From Deuterostichococcus epilithicus (lineage: Eukaryota > Chlorophyta > Trebouxiophyceae > Prasiolales > Stichococcaceae): DNA of 64,000 nt. How positions within the stretch are numbered: the stretch's first letter is position 1; every line of letters begins with the position of its first letter. The DNA lies in the NCBI GenBank assembly GCA_033439295.1, contig JAVTLE010000016.1, forward strand, positions 1,922,001-1,986,000, given 5' to 3'. Both the position numbers and the translations under genes were made by a program. A model generated the notes under the pieces. That model did no database searches. It saw nothing but the letters and a program-made list of their open reading frames with translations, and had not been told where the DNA came from. Positions 33,701 through 45,600 of the stretch are shown piece after piece.

Positions 33701-36522
33701 CGCCAGTATAGCTGTGTTCATGAAGTTGCCCCACCCTGCAAACCAGAGTGCGGCATTGCTATTACAGCCCATGGAAACACCTACCCCCCCGGGGCCAGCT
33801 CAGGGCTGCCATAGCCTCTCTTACCAGCCGCAGGGAGGACTGTGCCGATATGCACGGTGACAACATGGAGTCGCGCACAGCCACCCTCCAAAGCCCCCAG
33901 GTCACGTCTCGAACAGCACATGCTTGAAGCACAACGTATTGCGCAGGACCTACCACGCCCCACAGTCAGCATGACGAAGCTGCCCCACCCTCCGATTCCG
34001 CATCAGATCGAAAACAGGTGAATGCTTCAGAAGCCTCACCCTGCATGCTGAAGGTGAGCATGACGGTCTCGCCGCGCTTGTCGTGCAGCTGCTCGTCCGC
34101 TTCCGCGCGCTCGCTCGCCGAGGTGGAGGCTATCGGGTACTCGCCGCCGACACCAACGCCGAAGACCGCCTGGCTGAGCGTGTACATCTGCACACGGGCA
34201 AGCTGGCACTCGATCCCAGTGCCAGTACGTCTAGAGGCCTTGCTGCGCGCGCAATGCCTGATGCAGGTGATGCGCAGCGGAATGTCTCTGCAACTGGAGC
34301 ACGCAGCCGTGGGCCACCCACAAGCGCATCGCATGCGGCTTCGGCCTGCACCACTGCACAATCCAATTGCAGCACGCTGGGCCACGCACCACGAACATGG
34401 CGTGCACGGTGGGCCCGTTGGCGCACGCCAGCAGCACGCCGCCGACGAGCATGGTGGCGGCGGTGACGACGGAGCCCCACTTGCGGCCCACGCGGTCCGC
34501 CAGGTAGCCCAGCCCCAGCTGCCCCGCGATGATGCCGCCCACCTGGTATGCAGGTGCGGCGCGGCCGGTCTGACGGTATTTTTAGACATTAAAGTCCCAT
34601 TCACGGCCGACGGGGTCCGTCAGGTGGCTCAGCCCCAGCTGTGTCGCGATGATGCCGCTCAGCTGCACCTGTGCGCATCAAGGAAACTGGAGCAGCGCCC
34701 GTGAGCAGCCGCACTGGCAGCAGGCAGCCAGCCCAGCTGCTTCGCGATGATGCTGCCCACCTGCGCGAGAGTGCAGGGCCGATGGCTCGCCTTTGACGAC
34801 AGATGAGGTAGCTTTGAACCAGGGGCTTGAAGCTTAGAATAGCCCAACGAATATCTCAGAATACTTGCGCAGATGTGCTTTCACAAAGAATCGTACGGGA
34901 TGGCAGCAGCAGCAGCCGCCACGTAGTTCTACGCCCAGTGAACCCACTTCAGCTCGCAGTCTCACCTGCGTGTAGTGTATTGAGGACAGCAGCGCAGGCG
35001 AGCAGGCGTCGTGCGTTCTCCAGCAGCGCGGGTACTCCTGCTCGAAGATGGGCGTCAGGTTGCCGACTGAGAACACAAAGTACGCCTGCGCGGGCGCAAA
35101 ACACACACCTCTCAGCCCAGCTCCGCGCCGAGCAGGTCCAGCATGTCGGTACGGTGCACGAGCGTGCACGTTCAAGTCCACGGTGGCGGTGCACTGGCAG
35201 AGCAGCACTGCGCACGGCACTGCCTCCGGCGTGCGCCATGTTCAGACCCTTCCCTCCGCACAGCGGGGGAGTTATCCAGGTGGGAGCACCGGGGCCGGCG
35301 TCGCTGGACAGCGTCCATGCTGTCGAGCAACCACCTGAACGACACGTACCTCGGTGAACATGCCGAGGCCCGGCACCGCGAAGGACAGCACCCAGGCGAG
35401 GCCGCGGCCGGCGCGGGAGCGTGGCTGGTCCCGGAACGCCGCGCCGCTGGGGTTCCGCGCCTCCATCTCAAGCTCCATGGCCATCATCAGCTCCTCCGCG
35501 CCCGCGTCCTGCGGCGGAGGGGATGTGGGTTTTGTGGCACGTGTGCGCGAGGAATCGGTGAGCGGCGGTGAGATTTTACGAGCAGCCAAGGTCGAAATAA
35601 CCGTCGCCAGCTCCCCCACCCTGTCCTCCGGCGCCGCCGTTTCATGCACGATTCTGGCAGTTGTCGTGACACCGCTGGAAGGACCATATCGCCAGGGTTT
35701 GCTGCAAGCCGCATACAGGGATCCACGCGCCTCCATCTCCAGCTCCATGGCCATCATCAGCTCCTCCGCGCCCGCTTCATGAGTCAGTAGGCTTTTGATT
35801 GAGACGTGCACACGCCATGATTCGATGCCATAAGACCTATAGGCAGAGACTCCTGCACAGCTCGCCATAGCCATCATCCACGCCTCCGCGCTCGCCTTCT
35901 GCGCCGCGTCCTATGTGCCACAAGTCATTGACAGCATGACAGGTGATGCGCAAAGCTGCTGTCAGCTGCAAGCTGGGCATCTGCGTGCCATCAGATTCGA
36001 GCTACGCTGCTGTCGCGAGCTCCCGCGTGCCATGAGCTGCGTGTTGCAGGCCGCGCAGCTTGGACAGCACATGGAACGCCGCCCCACCTCATCGCTGTCC
36101 GTGTCGAGCCCGGCCATGCTGCTGACGCCCTGTCGCGAGCCCTGCCTCGAAAAGGAGCCCCTGCTGCTCCGCTGCTGGGTCGGAGGCAGGAGCGAGCTGC
36201 GGGGACAGCAACAGTTTTGGGCATCACCATCACACGTCATCACGTATGCAGGCTGCGGTGCCGCCGCAGCAGCATTAGTGTCGTCAAAACGCTGGCAGAT
36301 CATGCACGCAGGGGCGCACCTGGTCTCGGCTACTGGCTGGCCTCCATCAAGAGCATTAGGCGCAGGTGTTGCACCATTTGTGGAACCAGCAATGTGATCT
36401 GGTCGCGCCAGATGCCCCTCTTCATCATCCGACACCAAGCCGAAAGCAGCACTCGGCAGATCCGTGGTGCTGTCTGATTCATCTGGTGTGCTGTCTTCGG
36501 GCGCCATGGCTGCCGCACTCAC
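30708..36522 (-). CDS. MFS transporter, phosphate:H+ symporter-like (PHS/PHT1-related clade)
   Basis: Twelve-helix major facilitator, probably a plasma-membrane phosphate or organophosphate importer. Exons in transcript order: 36522-36320, 36160-36088, 35508-35350, 35085-34966, 34542-34390, 34187-34040, 33735-33671, 33392-33273, 32921-32748, 32432-32331, 32135-32023, 31826-31778, 31597-31538, 31254-31068 and 30886-30708. They join phase-consistently to about 634 residues. The cytosolic N-terminus (GSFSRQGSRQGVSSMAGLDT) is followed by AWVLSFAVPGLGMFTEAYFV, GQLGLGYLADRVGRKWG (MFS loop 2-3 motif), FGVGVGGEYPIAS (PHS-like), SMQGWGNFMN, FYGNKLFQGRLIEIM, WTLVNSTIALVGYYFAAFTV, ELFPTETRAMSHGLAAATGK and DYHGEAVNPKHLS. 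The border after 32748 is GAG|GCACGA (GC type). Two exons have decayed partial copies in the preceding introns. Phosphate versus another anion is inferred from family only. Confidence 0.9.
34598..34665 (-). repeat. Partial copy A of the MFS 'GIIAGQLGLGYLADRVGR' exon
   Basis: Direct repeat of the first ~65 nt of the exon at 34542, with a CAG acceptor-like edge. The translated copy reads LSGIIATQLGLSHLTDPVGR, clearly diverged from the real exon. It lies in the intron just upstream in transcript order. Confidence 0.88.
34727..34765 (-). repeat. Partial copy B of the same MFS exon start
   Basis: Shorter third copy (VGSIIAKQLGW), again beginning at a CAG edge, one step further upstream in the same intron. 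Confidence 0.82.
35726..35780 (-). repeat. Partial copy of the MFS 'AGAEELMMAMELEMEAR' exon
   Basis: Nearly identical over about 47 nt to the start of the real exon at 35508-35458 (same AGAEELMMAMELEMEAR reading), about 270 nt upstream in the preceding intron. A weaker third copy lies near 35861-35911. Confidence 0.88.
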
Positions 36523-36873
36523 GCCGTGTGCATGTTATTCTGGTCCACGCAATGACCTGTGTAGATCTGCACGAAGGCTTCAGGTGACGCTGCTGATGCT
36601 CAGATATGAGCACAACAGAGCAGAATCTTTCGATCTCGATGTAACATTTGCATTAAGGTGGCGCCGCGCAAGCTGAATTTGGAGGCGACTGCCCTGTCTG
36701 AGCGCAACTGGGAGCCGGGAGCCCATATCATCCTGACAATTGTCTTTCAAGTTTCAATATCTCCAGGGACTAGTTGACTGTTTTGCAAGCCGTCGCATCT
36801 TGCTCGCAGCCTCGATTTGCAGGCCTATCGCGAGAGTGTGTGCTGGAGCTGACATGCTTGAGGATAAGACAGC
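36523..36873. promoter_or_regulatory. Divergent intergenic region (MFS / hypothetical)
   Basis: About 350 bp between two start codons pointing apart, so a shared promoter by position. No specific element recognised. Confidence 0.4.
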
Positions 36874-37977
36874 ATGTCGGTCACAGCTGCGCCGTTGCCG
36901 CCGCCGCGCGGCGTCATTGGTGAGGAACTTGTCGGCGAGCAGGAGTATCAAATCAAACTTAACGATGGTGGCTCGCTCAGACAATATCTACCCTATGCGG
37001 TGACACCAGAAAACACGCCCTTGGCAGGATTCTTTCAATTTTCAGTCGCGCATGATGCACGCTTAGTGTGCGCCAGGATCAACATCTCATCGCATCAACA
37101 TATCATGTCATACCAGTCAATGGCACTGTGCGTAACTTGGCAAGGCGAAAACAGAAGAAATGCTTGCATAAGCCGCGACACCCTTCAGACATGCCAACGT
37201 CACACATTTATTGACTGTCTCATGGCAGCGGACACGGCCACGCAGCGGGCGGCGGCCGCGGCACGGCGGGCAAGGGAGGCGGAACAGGCCGCAGCAGCCA
37301 CGCCGCACCATCAGACCGGCGGCCCTGGCCCGGCAGCGGCGTGCCTCGAAGTGGCCAAGCGCCGCCGGCGAGACCCTCTGTCGCTGGCGCAGGATGATGC
37401 AGAGGAGCCATCGTATCACAGCAGCCATCAGGTAAGGCAATGATTTTCCTTGCACCTTCAGCCTGACGACGCACAACGGCAGGACTTGCATCATGCTGCA
37501 ACTTGATTGAACCGCTTCATGGCTGTCTGTCTCGGAGAGCACACTCAGCTGCCTTTTCCAGCAATGCTGCCACAGGGATGGGACCGCGCAAGCTTATGAG
37601 CTAGCTCTCAGGGGGTTCCAAGCAGACGCAGCTGGCAATGTTGCAAACCTCGTGAGCGAGTGAAGATCATCACTCTGCAGGAGCAGGTCGACTCCGGGCT
37701 GCCGTCTTTCAGCGCTGGGAAAGAGGGCAGGCCTGCTGCCACCGCCGCCGGCAGCACCCTGCCAATCTCCACAGCCGAGTCACGGCAACAGGGACCAGCG
37801 GCAGACGCCGGCTGCGACAGGAAGCGGAGGTCGCTGGCCAGCCTGGGAAGCGGAGCCGACCAGCCTGCGCAGGCGGCTCGGGACGCCAGACAGCATCACG
37901 CAATGCCGCTGCTGGCACCGTTGCCGCGGAGGCAGCAGTGGCGGGCTGCGGAGGGGGCGCCACCAAACCCATCATGA
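36874..37977 (+). CDS. Hypothetical Ala/Arg-rich protein, 181 residues
   Basis: Not recognised. Three exons with consistent phases: 36874-36919 (MSVTAAPLPPPRGVI, donor G|GTGAGG), 37229-37431 (DTATQRAAAAARRAREAEQA, then VAKRRRRDPLSLAQDD) and 37681-37977 (QVDSGLPSFSAGKEGR ... DRKRRSLASLGSGA) with a TGA stop. The second exon predicts a short alpha-helix rich in Ala, Arg and Glu and a KRRRRD nuclear-localisation-like run; the rest is probably disordered. Low complexity means chance open frame is a real alternative, but the clean splice phases argue for a gene. Confidence 0.5.
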
Positions 37978-38640
37978 CGGAAGATGCATAGATTCTGGGT
38001 CACAGCCGATGGTGGGTTGGTTTGGCTGGCTGTTTGGCCAATTGCCTGGAGTGCCGGATCAGAGGATATTCCTTCGGCAGCTTCGTTACTTGGTTGCCTC
38101 AAACCCTGTCAAAACCAACAAAGCGCCTGATGTAACAAAACACTCTTTCCAACCCCACCGCAGCGCCTGAGCTAACATAACACTTCGCAAGACGTGCAGT
38201 CAGCAACCGGTGCTGCCCTTCACGCAGTGCAATAAGACGCATCAGATTAGAGACCCTCGCCAACGCAGACCCTCAACTTTCGCTGTCCCCGGTCCCCTCG
38301 AGCCAGCACGTGCTGCAGATAAGGATTGCAGAAAAGCAGGTACCGACAGACAAGCCAGACAGTGCTACCTTACGGATTGCCGCAGTCTCAAACCCAGCGT
38401 CACGGTGAAATCGAACGCTCCAGCGACGCGGGAGATGCGCTGCGCGTCTTATCACCTGCAGAGGTGGCGGGTGGATCACGAAAAAAATATCCGTAGTGTC
38501 TCTAGCACGACTTAAAAGATGTGTGCCGAGCACCAGACAAAGCCAAGACATGCACGCCCAGCTCTACTAACATGTTGGTGCGGCCCTGCTGCCGGCCCCT
38601 GCCGAGCGTCGAACGCAGCATTGCATGAAATAGCTACAAA
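37978..38640. other. Convergent intergenic region
   Basis: Between the hypothetical gene (+) and the unrecognised gene (-). Contains two close copies of a GCGCCTGA-CTAACA(T)AACAC-type stretch near 38120-38185. No gene seen. Confidence 0.4.
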
Positions 38641-38649
38641 TTCAGCCTT

Positions 38650-40640
38650 ACCTCCCGCATGCTCTACCGCCGGCGAGCGGCTCCGCGGCGCGTCGCAAGC
38701 TGCAAAGTCCAGAGCCGTGGGGGCTGCGGCGGCGGCGGCAGCCGCGGGCTGCCAGCTGCCCGCTTGTGCGCTGCCGCTGCTTGGCAGCCGCTCTGGCGCC
38801 TGTGAGACAAAGACGTGCAGTGGGAGCAGAGTGCTGCTGTGCAAATGGTGCAAACAGGTCCGCCGGCTGCGGCAGTGGCATGTTTGTGCAGCCAGCTTGG
38901 TGCAGGTGTGACCACGAGTGGGACTGACGCTGACCCTTGCTTCACACACATTATGCAATACGTGCAAGTTCGAAGGGCCTACCTGCTCGCCATGCACGCC
39001 GGGCCGCAAACCAGAACCCTGCTGCTGCAGGAACGGCAGCCCGCCGGCGCTGCAGGTGGGCGAGAGGCGTGGCAGCTGGCTCGGCCGCGGCTGCTTGCGG
39101 CGCGAGGGGCTGGCCNGCGGCGCGGCCGCCGCACCGCCGCTGGTGGATGCGGCANCCTCGGCTGGGCGGCGCCGCCGTCGGCGCCTGCCGCTGGGCTGCT
39201 GGCCGCCGCCGCGCCCGCGCCCGCCGCCTTTGATATCTCTTTCGCCGCTGCTTCCACTTCGTCAAGCTTCCGTTGAGCGCTGCCGTCGCTGATCTTCCAC
39301 ATGTCCACAACGCCGTCGTCACCCAGCTGCATGCCTGCAGCAAACCGTCAGTTCTGCAACCTGTTGCCGTGCTGACCTTTAGGGTGCTGCAGCGCCGGAG
39401 TACACAGCCAAGCGGCACAATCAAGAGTACTTCGCATTGCAGCTGCGCAGCTCATGCTCGACAGCTAGTGCCCTCGGTGATTGGGATGCGAAAGACTCAT
39501 TCTTGGAAATGCAAGCGATCAGAGGAAAGAAAGAATGAAGAATTGCGCACCAATGACGTCACTTGCCCTGAGGTTCAGCACTTTCTTCATCAAAGACCAG
39601 CCTGCAAGGTTTGAAACAGACCAACGAGTCAATCGCAGAGGCCTTTTCCATCGTTGATTCTCCCACTGTGCAGCCGCCTGGCACTGCACGCCCAGTCAAG
39701 TATGGCGCTGTGTCATGCTGGCAGCTCTGAATGCTGCGAAACCAGCTGCAACATGGGTCGCCACCTGCTGCTGTCGTGTCAATGCAGTGTGGGTGGGGCG
39801 TGCTTGACGAGGGCTCGAGAAGCTGCCACGTCTGCGAAATGAACGAAGCAATGCGCACGCCTAAAAGTGCGCGGTGCAGAAGTGCATGGCTGGCAGAGAG
39901 AGTGCAGGCTGGCACGGTGGCGTGCACCCGAGATTGATTCGCCGAGCTCGGTTCGCCTGCCGATGCTCTGGATGGATGGCCTGCTGCACCGACTTGTGGT
40001 TCCAGACCCTGCCCACTACGCTCAGGCCGCCAGGCGCCGCCGCCGCTGCGCCATCCGCCGCTGCCGCACCGGGCGGCGGCGTGATGGCGCGGAACAGGCA
40101 AGGGTCGGGCCGCCGGCCCCCGCGGTAGATGCGAGTCACCACATCGGCAGGTATCCACAGCGTGCTGAACCGCTGCCGGTTGGTCAGCTGGTAGACGATG
40201 GCGTCGCCCGGCTGCCAATCCTGTCGGCGCCGACACAGGCACGCTTCAGTCATTCGGCCGCACGCCAACCGTCATGCCCACAGATGAGCCGATGGCCTGG
40301 AGCGGGAGTTGCGACGAGATGCGCCGCATGCTTCCCGTGCGGCTCTTGGCATCGGTCGAGAGTGCGGGTTTGGTCGGCTGCGCCAACGAGCAACAGCGAT
40401 CAGCGCACCTCCCATCGTTGGTCTAGCGGCGCAAGGTCGGCGACTGGGGGGGCGGACGCTGGCCGCAAGGCGATTGCTGCATCGGCGGCGCCTGCAAAGC
40501 TACCTGCAAAGCTCGAAATGTCTGAGTCGCTCGCACCTCGGTGTTGGCCTGAAACCGATCAAGGACCAGGTGCCAAGACAGCCGAAGGCCGGTGGAAGCA
40601 GATGCTGTCAAGTGGCCAGTGGGTACTCGTGTAGCAACTT
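38650..40640 (-). CDS. Unrecognised multi-exon gene (exons only partly resolved)
   Basis: I do not recognise this product. Coding-like minus-strand pieces between splice borders, in transcript order: about 40397-40290 (PTKPALSTDAKSRTGSMRRI, SSQLPLQAIGSSV); about 40222-40040 (DWQPGDAIVYQLTNRQRFST, LWIPADVVTRIYRGGRRPDP, then Ala/Pro-rich); about 39608-39570 (WSLMKKVLNLRA); 39332 to about 39000 (MQLGDDGVVDMWKISDGSAQ, RKLDEVEAAAKEI, then Ala-rich); and about 38799-38653 (ERLPSSGSAQAGSWQ, Ala-rich). The 39608 and 39332 pieces join in phase. Two ambiguous bases (39116, 39155) fall in the Ala-rich exon. Ends, start codon and several joins are unknown; the Ala-rich pieces could be over-read. Confidence 0.35.
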
Positions 40641-40927
40641 CGTTGCATGGCATGCCAGCCAAACTCTCAACGCCCTCAGCGCTATGTTTGTGGGAGGGGT
40701 TCGACGACGATCAAGCACAGCAAGCACTTGTCAGGGTGCGCACTTGGCGACTGATCGCGCGCTTCCGTGTCAGCTGCCCTCCGCAAGATATCGCATCGCA
40801 TCGCATGCGGGCTGCCAGCCAGAGCGCTGCCGCCCGAGGCGCATTGCAGAGAGTGCGGCGACGCCGCGCCGCCGCCGGCAAATGCTGCAGCGCCATCGCT
40901 AGGGACTGCGCCGCTGCCGTCGCCGCG

Positions 40928-41889
40928 CTACAGCAGCTGCAGCCCAATTGCCTCCAGGCTCATGCGCTGGGCCGGCAGCTGTGCCTGCGCCGGCGCCGAC
41001 AGCGATGATGGCTGCCCAGCGGTGCACGGCGGCGGCTGCAGGCCATGGCTGGGCAACGCCGGGCGGGCATCTGCGGCGGCGAGCGGCTGACCGCCGCCGG
41101 GCCCCTGCGCAGCGGCAGCAGGCTGCTGTGCGGTGTCCGGTTCCTGCATCAAGGCCTGTAGCGACATCGTGCGGGCTGAGCCGGCCTGTGCCACCGCCAT
41201 GGCCGCCGCGAGCCCGCCAAGCGCCGCACGCCCAGGCGAGAAGGCTGCAGGCGGGCCAGTGCGCGCCGCCTGCTGCAGGCGCCGCACATTCAGCGGCACA
41301 TCATCCAGCTCTGCTGCCGGGGGCTGACTGCGTTTGGCCTGCGTTGCGGCCGCCGGCCCCAACTCGCCCCTGCGTGGCATGTGTGCGGGGTGCTGCATGG
41401 GGCTGGCGCCTGCTGCCGGCGAGGCACCGTCGGCGAGGCCCATCACGTTCAGGCCTCTGCTCCGGCACGCTGCCGGGGAGCTGGCTGCAGCCTCAGTGGC
41501 GAGCTCAGCCACCAGGGCAGCCTCTTCCTGCTCCACACGCTGCAGCTGCTGCTGCATGCCGTGCAGCTGCTGCTGCAGCTCGGCGCGCTTCCGCTTGACG
41601 CCTGCGAGCTGCGACGCCCTCCGGCGCGCCTCCTTCTTGGCTTCGAGGCGCGCCATCAGCGCCGCGGCCTCGAGCTGCTTCGCCTCCAGCTGAGCCTTCA
41701 GCTGCTTCTCCTCCTGCGGAACAAGGCATAGGCATGTCCTGCCGTGTGCGGTGTGTGTCTCCAGATGACGCAAAGACCGAGAGATGTCGTTTATGTTGCC
41801 TCTCGCTGAAAGGATGTAGTTGACGACAGTAGATTCGGTCATCCATATTACAGACTTGCAGGAGGCACCTCATCTTGCAGTTCATCCAT
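40928..41889 (-). CDS. Hypothetical N-terminal coiled-coil protein, 268 residues
   Basis: Not recognised by family. A 21-nt first exon (41889-41869, MDELQDE) joins in phase to 41713-40928. Residues about 8-80 form a strongly predicted coiled coil rich in Glu, Lys, Ala and Gln (EEKQLKAQLEAKQLEAAALM, RLEAKKEARRRASQ, VKRKRAELQQQL, QQQLQRVEQEEAALVAELAT). The rest is Ala/Pro/Gln-rich and probably disordered, with two similar short motifs near the end, MSLQALMQE and MSLEAIGLQLL-stop. KRKRAE may act as a nuclear signal. The tiny first exon was chosen because it supplies the only nearby ATG in phase. Confidence 0.55.
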
Positions 41890-42698
41890 GGTGCCGCTGC
41901 CAGCGTTTGCGCGCCACCTCACCGCCGGGATGCCTTCACCAGGGTGACAGGCCAGCCTGCGGGCAGTTCATAGCTCTCGCATGAGCGCATGGATAGCTAT
42001 GCCGTTGTGAGGTCGAGAGGCAAGGCCTTTGTCACTAGACATGACCTTGGGAAACAATACTGCGCAGCCAGTCACCTTGAAATTTTGCAGCTCCGGAAAA
42101 TGCATCAAGACGCAAGTCAGTACCTACATCTCTGCGTGATTGATGCGATAGTTTCGCAGGCAACACACGGGGAGGTGAAACTTCGAAGTATACGGAGCGA
42201 TCTGCAGTCCTGCTATCAAAGAGCAGCCGCGTAAGACATTGTGTACGTGTCTCGCGTCTTCCCAGGAAAGTTTTCATCGCAAAAGAACGGTCGCACGAAT
42301 ATGAAGGCGGAAGCAGGCTGAGTTCGCTGCCAAGATTGGTTATTGTAATAACTGCGTCTTGGAATGGCGGAAATTTGGGGGTTAACAACTTCGGTACATA
42401 ACAACGTCAGACACGTTTCATCAGTGCTCAGGGCCAAGAGACTCCAAAAATTAGGACTTTCCTTGTGCAAATCAACGGCGTCTGTTCTGCCTATCAACTC
42501 AGAACAGCTGACAACTCTTCCCCGATCAATGGCAGACTGTCGTACCTTCAGCCGGCGCTGCTTCCGAAAAGAATCTCCTATGCTGCCACAATGTTGGCGG
42601 TCAGAACGCTGCGGTGCACGCGCCAGAGATAGGTGGCGGCGCCTCTGTGCTTCCGGACTTCAGAAAGATTGCATGCAGAGTTGGGTATGAAAACAAGA
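41890..42698. other. Tandem intergenic region (SVOP-like to coiled-coil gene)
   Basis: About 0.8 kb, noticeably less GC-rich than the coding parts. 3' UTR of the SVOP-like gene and promoter of the coiled-coil gene by position. No supported ORF or RNA gene. Confidence 0.45.
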
Positions 42699-45600
42699 TC
42701 AAGCCGCCTCGCGGTCCTCGGCGAGCGGCCCGTCCGAGTGGAGCGCCCCCGGCCGCAGCAGCGCAGCTTGTGGCCGCTCGTCGTCATTGAAGCCCCCCGA
42801 CGGTTCATGCGCCGGCGCCGATCGTCCGTCGTCTATCATGCCGTCGTCGCTCGCTGAGCCCAGGCTGAAGGCAGACCCATCCGTGTCGGAGTGCGGGCTA
42901 ACAACCAGGCTGTCCGGGAATCCGCTGCCACCGCCACCAGGGTGGTGGTGCACGGCGCTGAAGGCGTGCGCCTGGTAAACGCTGCTGTGCTGGGGGCTCT
43001 CCCGGTGCAGCTGCGGCACCATCGCAATGGCGGGCGCCTCCTCCACCTCGGGCGCCGCCTGCGCTCATGTGATGCCCTCTGAATCAGCGACAGCTGCTTT
43101 TACAGCTGCGCTGCTTTGGGGTGTTATGCCTCCAAGATCGCTGCAGGATGTCAAGGCAGATGCAGATGCACAGCGCAAGGACATTCGAGCAGCGGAGCCA
43201 AGCAAGTCGACCAACGTCTGCGACCCAAGTTGATATTGGAGTCACGAAGCCCTTCTGTGTCACTGCGCCAGTGGGTAACGAAGAGGTGGTCCGCACCTGC
43301 AGCGCCCGGCCCTTGGTCTCAATGGGCAGAGCCAAGGTGGCGACTGCCGCACCAAGGCAAAACAGCGCAAACAGCGCCTCGGCCGTATGTGGGTGCCCCG
43401 CCTGCAGGATCACAGAGCCCTCGATGCCAAGATTCGCGAAGAGTGCGTGCATGGTTGGTGTTGTCTGCCGCCTGGCAACCCGTCACATGCATGTGTTGGA
43501 GCAGATTTTCTCGCGCCAATGCCATGTCGACGCTGTATCACTGGCTTGAGGCTGCGCAAGCACAATGCTGCCACAGCAGGCGGCCACTTAGGCTGGTGCA
43601 GCGCGCGCCTGGACCAGGGCCACGGCCACGAAAGGCGACAGCAGGCCGCCGATACGGCTGAAGCTATTGACGACGCCCATGCCCAGTGACCGCACCGTCG
43701 TTGGGTACACCTGCAGGAGCGATTGCATAATATTTCTGATTCAGTCCTACCGTCAAGGCAAGATGCTGACCGTGATCTCAGCGGATGTGGTTATGGGTCG
43801 GGAGCAGCACACACGCCGGTGCTTCCTGTTTGCAGACTCACCTCGGGCGTGTAGATGAAGAGGACGGCAAACGCGCCCATGGCGCCCGCCCTGCTGCCCC
43901 AAAGGAACACCTGTGCCACACCAGTGTCACATTGTTTGTCCGTGCAGGCCACAGTCATTGCGCAGAAGCACCATTGTCCATCGTCCACACCAGAGTCACA
44001 GCGGCAAAGTCGCATGCCTGCAGCAAGGTATCACCTGCGCTGTAGACGCGATCAGTAGTGCCGTGCAGACCGAGGTGATCAGCAGACCGGCGGCCAGCGT
44101 GCGCTTGCGACTGAACAACTCAACAATGATGGCCGCCAGGAGCATGCCAGGAAGCTCTGCGCACAAAGGTAAACCAATTTTGACTCAGCCGTTGCTGCGG
44201 AATATGTGCAGCAGTGCAGCTACAGCATTTGTGCACAGCATAGCATGCAGCGCTGAGCACAGGCAAACACACGGAGCCCAGAGGGCAACCTGCCTTACCT
44301 GCTGTTGATGTGACAAAAATCGCTGAAAATGCTTCTGACGATAGGTTGGGCTTGCCGTCTGCCGTGCAAGCTGTCTCTGCATCGCTGACATGGAGCTGCA
44401 TCGTTTGCACAAAGGGATGTCAGCGCTATTGTGCGGCTGAACGAGTGACTTTCTAGGCTCAAAGCGCTTGCTGTGTCAACGGACATGTAGCAACGTCCTT
44501 CGAGACTTGCAACATGTCGGCACCTCGGCACCTCTGCAGCAGGGAATCTTCGCGCCAAGCAAAGCAAAAGGCAGTGTGCACAGTACTCACCGTCGTGGCC
44601 AGCAGCACGAGCCCGTAGTAGGAGATCGCGTTCGCAAACCATATGAATAGCAACAAAAGCGTGGTACGGCGCAGCGCCGGCGACATCAGCTGCCCCAGCA
44701 TCGCCGACAGCTCTGCGGCGTCGCCAAGCAATCTGTCCCACAGCCTCTGCGGCTGCAGCGCTCTCACCGCGGCCACACTGAAGGCCTGCAGCCGCCCGCC
44801 GGCAACACCGCCGCCGTCGGCGCTGCTGTCGGAATTGCCGCCGTCGAGCTGGCCGGCTGCCGCTGCTGCCGCTGACAGCGAAGGGGCGGCCGAGTCGCTG
44901 TTGTCGACCGGGATGTCGGCCGTCTCTGATAGCTTGAGGGCTGCATTTTCAGCGCCGCCCTCCTCCTCGTCCCCTTGCTTTGCTCGCCCGCCTGCACGTT
45001 GGTGTGTCGCCATTGCACAGTCTGCACACTGAAGGCAGCTCAGCTCTGCATGTTTGCGCTGCAAGCCTTTCGCAAACCTGCACTCATTGCTGCACTGGGG
45101 CATGCCAGGGGGCTAACCAAGGACTGCTGCCATCACGCCCATCGTCGCCAGGCTGTCCATCTCTGCTCGAGGAACAGGAATTGCCGCTGCTCACCGCCGC
45201 GGGCGGCCGCGGCGGCGTCGGCAACCAGGGTGCCGGGCGGCAGCGGGCGACGGTTCCAGGAGGAGATGCGGTGCAGGACGTCCTGCGCCTCCAGCAGCCG
45301 CCCGTTGACGGCCAGGTAGTGGGGACTCTCGGGCAGCAGCGGGTACAGCGCCATGAGCAGGACTGCGGCAGCGGCGATGAAGCTCAGCGCTTTGTGATGG
45401 TGTTTGTTGGGGAGAGCTGCGCATGCAAGGGACCCCGCAGGGCTGGGACCATACGGCGCGCAGCTGCGCCGCAACCTGCCTGTCACCGCAGTCGTCGTGG
45501 ACAAAGAGGCACTACAGCAACACAGGCCTCCACAGGCTTGGCATCACGTGCAAGGTGACGACACTGGATCGACGCAGAGGCTGAGACGCTTGCAAAGGGC

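Noticed and set aside
34018-34704. Plus-strand frame of 228 codons
   Set aside because: Shadow of MFS exons on the minus strand, where helices and splice phases are convincing.
40309-41598. Plus-strand Arg/Ala-rich open frames
   Set aside because: Antisense to the coiled-coil exon and the unrecognised minus gene; no motif.
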